From assembly GCF_025144465.1 (NCBI RefSeq), contig NZ_CP083553.1, positions 990,001-1,054,000 on the forward strand: a stretch of 64,000 bases of DNA, in the 5' to 3' direction. Of this stretch, positions 58,334-64,000 are shown piece by piece; within the stretch, counting starts at the first letter, position 1; the number at the start of each line of letters is the position of its first letter. Origin of the DNA: Leisingera sp. S132. Lineage in GTDB: Bacteria > Pseudomonadota > Alphaproteobacteria > Rhodobacterales > Rhodobacteraceae. The translations under genes were made by a program, and so were the position numbers. Below the pieces are notes generated by a model. The model did no database searches and was not told where the DNA came from. It saw nothing but the letters and a program-made list of their open reading frames with translations.

Positions 58334-58971
58334 GCGCGCTGATCGTGACCGGAACCGATACCGGCATCGGCAAGACCATCTTCTCGGCCGGATTGGTGCA
58401 GGCGCTGGGCGCGACCTACTGGAAGCCGGTGCAATCCGGGCTGGAAGAGGAGACCGACAGCCAGATCGTCTCCCGCCTGTCGGGCCGTCCGGCACTGCCG
58501 GAGGGGTATCTGCTGCAGCTGCCCGCCTCGCCGCACCTGTCGGCCGAGGCCGAGGGCGCGGAGATCGACCCGGATGCGCTTCCTTTGCCGGAGGTTGAGG
58601 GCACGCTCGTTGCCGAAGGGGCAGGCGGTCTGATGGTGCCCCTGAACCGCAAGGTGCTGTATCTCGACCTGTTCGCCCGCTGGCGCGCTCCGGTGATCCT
58701 GTGCGCGCGGACACAGCTGGGCACGATCAACCACACGCTGCTGTCACTGAAAGCTCTGCGTGATGCGGAGTGTTCAGTTGTGGGTGTTGCATTCATCGGC
58801 GACGCGGAACCGGCGGTGGAGGAAACCATCTGCCAATTCGGCCAGGCGGCGCACTTGGGGCGGCTGCCGGTGCTGGGCGAGCTGACCTCTGACGCCTTGG
58901 CCGTGGCCTTTCAGACCAGCATCAGGGTGGATCTGATCAGGGAGGCCTTGGCCCAAGGAGAGATGGCATGA
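58330..58971 (+). CDS. bioD: Dethiobiotin synthetase
   Basis: 213 residues. The Walker A is GTDTGIGKT (8-16), followed by YWKPVQSGLEEETDS. EGAGGLMVPLN fits the Walker B-like region. It closes the ureido ring of dethiobiotin with CO2 and ATP. It overlaps both neighbours by 4 nt. Confidence 0.95.
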   Translation: MSALIVTGTDTGIGKTIFSAGLVQALGATYWKPVQSGLEEETDSQIVSRLSGRPALPEGYLLQLPASPHLSAEAEGAEIDPDALPLPEVEGTLVAEGAGGLMVPLNRKVLYLDLFARWRAPVILCARTQLGTINHTLLSLKALRDAECSVVGVAFIGDAEPAVEETICQFGQAAHLGRLPVLGELTSDALAVAFQTSIRVDLIREALAQGEMA

Positions 58972-60266
58972 GTGCCGCAGACCTCACCCAGCTGGAATTC
59001 GACCAGCAGCACCTTTGGCATCCCTACACCAATGTCGCCAAACCCGGCCCGACCTTCGTGGTGAAGGAAAGCGAAGGCGTCCACATCACGCTGGACGATG
59101 GCACCCGGCTGATCGACGCCATGTCGTCGTGGTGGTGCATGATGCACGGCCACAAGAACCCGGCGATTTGCAAGGCCATTCATGACCAGCTCGACACTCT
59201 GCCGCATGTGATGTTCGGCGGGCTGACCCATGACCCCGCCATCGACCTGGGCCGCAAGCTGCTGGAGATCACGCCCGAAAGCCTGACGCGCATTTTCTAC
59301 TGCGACAGCGGCTCGGTCTCGGTCGAGGTGGCAATGAAAATGGCAGTACAGTACCAGCACGCCATCGGTCAGCCGGACCGCCAGCAGTTCGCCACCATCC
59401 GCTCCGGCTATCACGGCGACACCTGGAAAGCGATGAGCGTCTGCGACCCGGACACCGGCATGCACCATCTGTTTCAGGGCGCGCTGAGCGTGCAGCATTT
59501 CGTCTCCCGCCCGCCGGTCCGCATTCACGAGGAGTGGATCGATGATCCGGCCCGGAACGGTCTGGGTGAACTGCGCGATGTGCTGGAGGCCAACGCCGAA
59601 AGGATCGCCGCCTTTATCCTGGAACCCGTGGTGCAGGGCACCGGCGGCATGTATTTCTACCACCCGGAATATCTGAACCAGGCCCGCGCCTTGTGCGACG
59701 AGCTGGGCATCCTTTTGATCTTCGACGAAATCGCCACCGGCTTTGGCCGTACCGGCGAACTGTTTGCCACCAGCTTTTGCACGGTGGAGCCGGATATCAT
59801 CTGCCTCGGCAAGGGGCTGACCGGCGGCCATATCTCCTTTGCCTGCACCATGACCAACGACCGCGTGGCGGAAGGCATCGGCGGCGGCAACCCGGGCCTG
59901 TTCATGCACGGGCCGACTTATATGGGCAACCCGCTGGCCTGCGCGGCGGCCAAGGCCTCGCTGGATCTGCTGACCGGGCAGGACTGGCGCGGCACGGTGG
60001 CGGCAATCGGCGAACAGATGCAGGCCGAACTGGCCCCCGCCCGCAACTTGCCGAATGTGGCAGGTGTCCGGGTTTTGGGCGCCATTGGCGTCATTGAGAT
60101 GAAGCACCGCGTCTCAGCTGACGAGGCGCATGCCCGTGCCCATGAAATGGGCGTGTTCCTGCGCCCCTTCGGCACCAACATCTACACGATGCCGCCCTTC
60201 ATCACATCGCCGGAGCAACTGAGCGAAATCACCGCAGGCATGCTGCGTCTGGCGCGGGAGCTGTAA
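58968..60266 (+). CDS. bioA: Adenosylmethionine-8-amino-7-oxononanoate aminotransferase
   Basis: 432 residues. PLP lysine K282 (ICLGKGLTGGHIS) with LIFDEIATGFGRTG before it. HLWHPYTN at the start and SGSVSVEVAMKMA are typical of BioA. It makes 7,8-diaminononanoate using S-adenosylmethionine as amino donor. It overlaps bioD by 4 nt and is 3 nt before bioG. Confidence 0.96.
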   Translation: MSAADLTQLEFDQQHLWHPYTNVAKPGPTFVVKESEGVHITLDDGTRLIDAMSSWWCMMHGHKNPAICKAIHDQLDTLPHVMFGGLTHDPAIDLGRKLLEITPESLTRIFYCDSGSVSVEVAMKMAVQYQHAIGQPDRQQFATIRSGYHGDTWKAMSVCDPDTGMHHLFQGALSVQHFVSRPPVRIHEEWIDDPARNGLGELRDVLEANAERIAAFILEPVVQGTGGMYFYHPEYLNQARALCDELGILLIFDEIATGFGRTGELFATSFCTVEPDIICLGKGLTGGHISFACTMTNDRVAEGIGGGNPGLFMHGPTYMGNPLACAAAKASLDLLTGQDWRGTVAAIGEQMQAELAPARNLPNVAGVRVLGAIGVIEMKHRVSADEAHARAHEMGVFLRPFGTNIYTMPPFITSPEQLSEITAGMLRLAREL

Positions 60267-60269
60267 GCC

Positions 60270-60884
60270 ATGGAGTTCCGCTGGCTCAAACAGAACGAGG
60301 CAGCCGAGGCCATTGTGGTCTTCGGCGGCTGGGCTGTGGGGCCGGAGGTGTTCTGGCACCTGGAAGGCGAGCAGGACATCCTGTTTGCCGGTGATTATAC
60401 CGATCTGGATGCAGAGCTGCCGGACCTGTCCGGTTATGAACGGGTCAGCCTGCTGGCCTGGTCGTTTGGCGTGGTGTCCTATGCGCATTGGCAGCAGGGG
60501 CGGCCAGATCCGTTCAGCCGCAAGGCCGCAGTGAACGGCAGCCTGCAGCCGGTGAACCGCGGGACAGGCATTCCGCCTGCCGTGTTCCGCCGCACGGTGG
60601 AAACCCTGAACCTGGAAAGTTACCAGCAGTTCCTGACCCGCGTCTTCGGAGCGCCGCAAGACGCCGAGGCGCTGGATGCCGAGGCCCGGCGGGCCGAGCT
60701 GCTGTCGGTGGAACGCCGCGGCGACGCACCGCAGATGCGGTTCAGCCGGGTTTGGATCAGCTCCGGTGACAAAATCTTTCCGCCAGCCAATCTGGCCCGC
60801 GCCTGGGCCGGGCAAAACGTGTCGCATCTGGACGCGCCGCATGCGCCGTTTGACCGGTTTGCACAGTGGGAGGAGCTGTTCTGA
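60270..60884 (+). CDS. bioG: Pimeloyl-ACP methyl ester esterase, BioG type
   Basis: 204 residues. It belongs to the DUF452/BioG alpha/beta-hydrolase family, with likely nucleophile S65 in LLAWSFGVVSY and a His in APHAPFDRF. BioG cleaves the methyl ester of pimeloyl-ACP made through the BioC pathway, taking the place of BioH. The position directly before bioC, with overlapping TGATG, supports this reading. Confidence 0.88.
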   Translation: MEFRWLKQNEAAEAIVVFGGWAVGPEVFWHLEGEQDILFAGDYTDLDAELPDLSGYERVSLLAWSFGVVSYAHWQQGRPDPFSRKAAVNGSLQPVNRGTGIPPAVFRRTVETLNLESYQQFLTRVFGAPQDAEALDAEARRAELLSVERRGDAPQMRFSRVWISSGDKIFPPANLARAWAGQNVSHLDAPHAPFDRFAQWEELF

Positions 60885-61675
60885 TGAAGGATATGCAGCC
60901 GCCGCATCTGGAACAGTCCCGCGTGCAGAAAAGCTTCCGGCGCGGGCTTGAAAGCTATCATGGCGCGGCCTCGGTGCAGGCGGAAACGGCGGCACATCTG
61001 GCCCGGATGCTGCAGGATCAGGGGGCGCCGCGGCACTTTGGCCGCGTTCTGGAATTCGGTTGCGGCACTGGCCACTTCACCCGGCAGCTGCTGCAGCGGT
61101 TCAGCGCCGGCAGTCTTGTTCTGAACGACCTGGTGCCGGAGGCCGCACAGGTGATGCAGGCTCTGGAAGGGGACACCCAAGCAAAGACCCGCTTCAAGGG
61201 CGGCCCGATCGAAAGCCTGCCGCTGCCGCAGGATCTGGATCTGATCGCCTCTGCCTCGACCGTGCAGTGGATACCTGACCTGCCGGCGCTGATGGCCCGG
61301 CTGGCCGCTCATCTGACGCCGGGCGGCTGGCTGGCGCTTTCGGGCTTTGGCCGCGGCCAGTTCCGGGAACTGGCAGCGATGGGGTCTGCCGCCGCGGCAC
61401 CCAGTTACCTTGATGCGGATGAATGGCCGTCCGTTCTGCCGGAAGGCTTGGAAATCCGGCAAATTGCACAACGTCCGGCGGTTCTGGAGTTTGCCTCTGC
61501 TCTGCACTTGCTCAGGCACCTGCGTCAGACCGGGGTAAACGGCAACGCCCGGCAGGGATGGAGCCGCAGGCAGTTGCGGTCGTTCGAGGATGCCTACCGG
61601 GAACGGTTCGGTCAGGGCGGAAAGCTGCCGCTGACCTACGATCCGGTGCTGCTGGTGGCGCGGCGCACAGGCTGA
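60884..61675 (+). CDS. bioC: Malonyl-ACP O-methyltransferase
   Basis: 263 residues from ATG 60884; the frame extends six codons upstream within bioG. The SAM-binding motif is VLEFGCGTGHF (55-65), with LDLIASASTVQWIPDL later, typical of BioC. It methylates malonyl-ACP to disguise it for fatty-acid elongation to pimeloyl-ACP. It is the last gene of the bio operon, so the operon encodes the whole pathway from malonyl-ACP to biotin. Confidence 0.92.
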   Translation: MKDMQPPHLEQSRVQKSFRRGLESYHGAASVQAETAAHLARMLQDQGAPRHFGRVLEFGCGTGHFTRQLLQRFSAGSLVLNDLVPEAAQVMQALEGDTQAKTRFKGGPIESLPLPQDLDLIASASTVQWIPDLPALMARLAAHLTPGGWLALSGFGRGQFRELAAMGSAAAAPSYLDADEWPSVLPEGLEIRQIAQRPAVLEFASALHLLRHLRQTGVNGNARQGWSRRQLRSFEDAYRERFGQGGKLPLTYDPVLLVARRTG

Positions 61676-61837
61676 TTACAACGCGCCCTTGAAGCAAGTT
61701 TTAGGCGTTTTTCTATCTGAAGCTGCACCCGTTGCTGCGAGCTGTTAATCTTTGTCAACTCCCGCCTGATATGCCGGATCCCGGAGCTGCGCTGAGGCGC
61801 GGCGTGTGGGATGACTGGCAGTACGGGAGTAACGCCA

Positions 61838-62806
61838 ATGAAAATCAAAGTGATTGCCGCGGCGTTTGCGGCGCTGGCGGCATCGGGGGCCGCCGAAGCA
61901 GCTGACATGGGGGACGTTGAAGCCCCGATCCGTCTGGCGCTCAACAATTGGACTGGCCAGCATCTGTCCACTTACATCGTTGGCGGCATGCTAGAAGAAG
62001 CCGGTTATATCGTCGAGTATGTTGAGGCGGAATTGGGCGGGGTGTTCCCGCAGATCGAGTCTGGAGAACTTCATGCGATCATGGAGGTTTGGACCTCCAG
62101 TTCACCCGCTGGCTATACTGAGGCTTTGGAAGGCGGGGACATGATTGATCTGGGCGATCTTGGGCTTGATGCGCGCAATGGCGTGGTCGTTCCGCCCTAT
62201 GTTGCACAGATGTGCCCGGGCTTGCCTGATTGGGAGGCGCTTCGCGACTGCGCTGCAATCTTCTCTAAAGATGGCAAAGGAAAGAAGGGGCGCTATCTGG
62301 CTTACCCTGAATCCTGGGGCTCACCCGGCGGGGACCGGATTCGTGCGCTTGGGCTTCCCTTCGATGTGGTCGCGGCAGAGTCCGAAGCTGCAATGATTGA
62401 AGAGTTTCAGAACGCCTATAAGGAAAAGCGCCCGGTCATTGCCACCTTCTGGCAGCCGCATTGGGCGATGTCGACATATGCACTGCAGTTTGTTCGGTTG
62501 CCCAAATACGACCCGGTCTGCCACACGGATCCGGCGTGGGGGCCTAACCCGCAAGAGACCGGCGATTGCGATTTCCAGCGCGGCGGCGTTGCCAAGGCTG
62601 CCTGGAAAGGTTTGAAGGACCGCTGGCCTGCGGCCTATGAAATTCTTGAAAACTACCAACTCAGCATCTGGGATCAGCAACCGCTGATCAGTCTGGTGGA
62701 TGTCCGTGGGGAAACTGTGCAGGGTGCAGCGCGGGGCTGGCTGGCGGTGAACCGTGCCAAATGGATGCCCATTGTCGAAGAGGCCACGGGAAAGGGCCGC
62801 TCCTGA
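61838..62806 (+). CDS. Glycine betaine/proline-type ABC substrate-binding protein (first copy)
   Basis: 322 residues from ATG 61838; an in-frame ATG nine codons upstream lacks a signal-like start. Signal peptide MKIKVIAAAFAALAASGAAEA. The OpuAC/ProX-type core starts IRLALNNWTGQHLSTYIVGGMLEEAGY and contains PVIATFWQPHWAMSTY. Cys pairs around CPGLPDWEALRDC and CHTDPAWGPNPQETGDC may form disulfides. It is likely to bind a quaternary ammonium or similar osmolyte. It is monocistronic-looking, followed by a terminator. Confidence 0.87.
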   Translation: MKIKVIAAAFAALAASGAAEAADMGDVEAPIRLALNNWTGQHLSTYIVGGMLEEAGYIVEYVEAELGGVFPQIESGELHAIMEVWTSSSPAGYTEALEGGDMIDLGDLGLDARNGVVVPPYVAQMCPGLPDWEALRDCAAIFSKDGKGKKGRYLAYPESWGSPGGDRIRALGLPFDVVAAESEAAMIEEFQNAYKEKRPVIATFWQPHWAMSTYALQFVRLPKYDPVCHTDPAWGPNPQETGDCDFQRGGVAKAAWKGLKDRWPAAYEILENYQLSIWDQQPLISLVDVRGETVQGAARGWLAVNRAKWMPIVEEATGKGRS

Positions 62807-62835
62807 ACCGCTTAATTCTTTCTTCCGGCTTAAGC

Positions 62836-62870
62836 AGCGCGCCCGTGAAACGGGTGCGCTGTGTTGCTTT
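62836..62870 (+). terminator. Rho-independent terminator after the first betaine-binding protein
   Basis: Stem AGCGCGCCCGT, loop GAA, ACGGGTGCGCT (one G-T pair), followed by GTGTTGCTTT. It lies 30 nt after the stop. The rest of the 62807-63187 gap shows no gene. Confidence 0.65.
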
Positions 62871-63187
62871 CGGGATGCGGCTGAGGCTGGCTGGCCGACC
62901 CCCTTGGCCCGGTTCTGGCGTGCGAGGATGATTCCGGAACTTGTGTGTTTGCACAAAAACTTGAATCGTCAATCAAAATATTTCATGATTTGCGTCGCAT
63001 TTGCTCGACAAGCGGTCGTAATATGTTCCAATACTTGCATTATCCCCGGCCAAACTGACGGCACCGGCTCCTGAACGTAAGAAAACGAACTGCCAAAAGG
63101 CTTGGCAGGAGCCGTGAACCGCCGGGTTCCAATGACGCGCCAAGCCGGACAGCCGGCGGCGCAGCAAAAATGACAGGGAGTATTGAG

Positions 63188-64000
63188 ATGAACTTCAAGG
63201 GATATGCGCTGGCGCTGGGTGCCGCGACAATGACGGTTGCCGCAGGCATCGCATCCGCTGCCGAACTGGGCGACACCAGTAAGCCGATCAAGCTGGCGGT
63301 AAATGAATGGACCGGCCAGCATGTGACCACCCACATTGCGGGCGAGATGCTCAAGGCTGCGGGCTATGACGTGGAATACGTCTCTGCCGGGATGATGAAC
63401 CAGTTCCAGGCAATTGCCGATGGTGACATCCACGCGACGCTGGAAATCTGGTCCTCCAATGTGTCCGACGAATACGCTAAGAAGGTTGAGGAAGGCACCG
63501 TGGTCGAACTGGGAGATCTGGAGCTGAACGCCCGCGAAGGCATCGCCTATCCTGCGCATGTGGCCGAGATCTGCCCCGGCCTGCCGGCCTGGGAGGCGCT
63601 GAAGGACTGCGCCGCGCAATTCGCCACTGCTGAAACTCTGCCCGAAGGCCGCCTGGTTGACTATCCGGCCGACTGGGGTACCCCAGGCGCCGACCGCATG
63701 ACCGGACTGGCGCTGCCGTTCAAGGCCGTGCCAGCGGGTTCTGAGGCGGCGCTGATCGTTGAGCTGCGCGCGGCTACTGAACGCAAGACGCCGCTGCTGA
63801 TCACCTTCTGGCAGCCGCATTGGGCAATGTCGGCCTATGACGTGAAGTTCGTCGACCTGCCGCCGGGCGAGGACGCCTGCTTCTCCGATCCGGCCTGGGG
63901 CCCGAACCCCGATGCGGTCAACGACTGCGACTTCTCGCCTTCGCGCATCTTCAAGGCCGCCTGGTCCGGCACCGCGGAAACCTGGCCTGCAGCGTTTGAA
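63188..64000 (+). CDS. Glycine betaine/proline-type ABC substrate-binding protein (second copy, cut by window end)
   Basis: The first 271 residues are inside the window, with no stop. ATG 63188 follows CAGGGAGTATTGAG. Signal peptide MNFKGYALALGAATMTVAAG ending ASA. The mature part IKLAVNEWTGQHVTTHIAGEMLKAAGYDVEYVSAG aligns throughout with the preceding gene, including LLITFWQPHWAMSAY and the Cys pairs. The genes are tandem paralogues. ABC permease and ATPase genes may follow beyond the window. Confidence 0.9.
   Translation, partial: MNFKGYALALGAATMTVAAGIASAAELGDTSKPIKLAVNEWTGQHVTTHIAGEMLKAAGYDVEYVSAGMMNQFQAIADGDIHATLEIWSSNVSDEYAKKVEEGTVVELGDLELNAREGIAYPAHVAEICPGLPAWEALKDCAAQFATAETLPEGRLVDYPADWGTPGADRMTGLALPFKAVPAGSEAALIVELRAATERKTPLLITFWQPHWAMSAYDVKFVDLPPGEDACFSDPAWGPNPDAVNDCDFSPSRIFKAAWSGTAETWPAAFE

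Overview
The window is chromosomal DNA from an alphaproteobacterium, most likely a Roseobacter-group member of the Rhodobacterales (Ruegeria/Phaeobacter/Leisingera-like). The reasons are the 23S-5S-tRNA-fMet order of the rRNA operon, the Tat-exported formate dehydrogenase with DUF3305/DUF3306 partners, the cuyR-cuyZ-cuyA L-cysteate cluster, TAXI-type TRAP binding proteins, and thi and bio operons built from overlapping genes. No species is claimed.

Layout. 1-1954: 3' half of a 23S rRNA gene, 5S rRNA and initiator tRNA. 1955-19960: accessory DNA. It holds a large, comparatively AT-rich gene for a putative nuclease-like/helical defence-type protein, an IS66 transposase, two divergent phage-like HTH genes, and a minus-strand cluster (9871-17537) of exported proteins: alpha/beta hydrolase, caspase-fold peptidase, trypsin-like protease, zinc metalloprotease, TPR protein, a 39-residue exported peptide and an unknown exported protein. 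A lone TAXI binding protein is divergent from it, and an intact IS5-family element next to IS3 debris closes the region. 19973-36940: formate dehydrogenase locus. On the minus strand are an Mrp ATPase, a ligase-like DUF4444 protein, a DUF6505 protein and a polyferredoxin. On the plus strand are a cytochrome with a TupA-like part, DUF3305, DUF3306, a TorD-like chaperone, a small Tat protein, the alpha, beta and gamma FDH subunits, a WD40-cytochrome c, a 41-residue membrane peptide and a response regulator; a convergent histidine kinase follows.

37300-38860: wreckage of at least three IS3-type elements, one disrupted by a 43-bp palindromic insert. 38958-44428: cysteate dissimilation (LysR regulator, TauE-type sulfite exporter, CuyA) followed by an intact TAXI binding protein and a decayed fused TRAP permease. 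44526-46028: LysR regulator and a divergent exported SnoaL-like protein. 46214-46277: a tRNA 3'-end remnant followed by a terminator; it nearly matches the 3' end of the tRNA-fMet at the left end, so the 44 kb between may have been inserted into that tRNA gene.

46623-49635: an exported hypothetical protein, a glycosyltransferase-like protein and an amidase. 49751-56000: thiamine operon thiC-thiO-thiS-thiG-thiE-thiF-thiD under a TPP riboswitch. 56153-61675: biotin operon bioB-bioF-bioD-bioA-bioG-bioC behind a BioR-type operator. It covers pimeloyl-ACP generation (BioC, BioG) and all four late steps. 61838-64000: two tandem betaine-type ABC substrate-binding proteins, the second cut by the window end.

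The most novel-looking parts are the exported multi-protease/caspase cluster, the nuclease-like giant protein next to the tRNA, and the TupA-like/cytochrome c fusion beside formate dehydrogenase.
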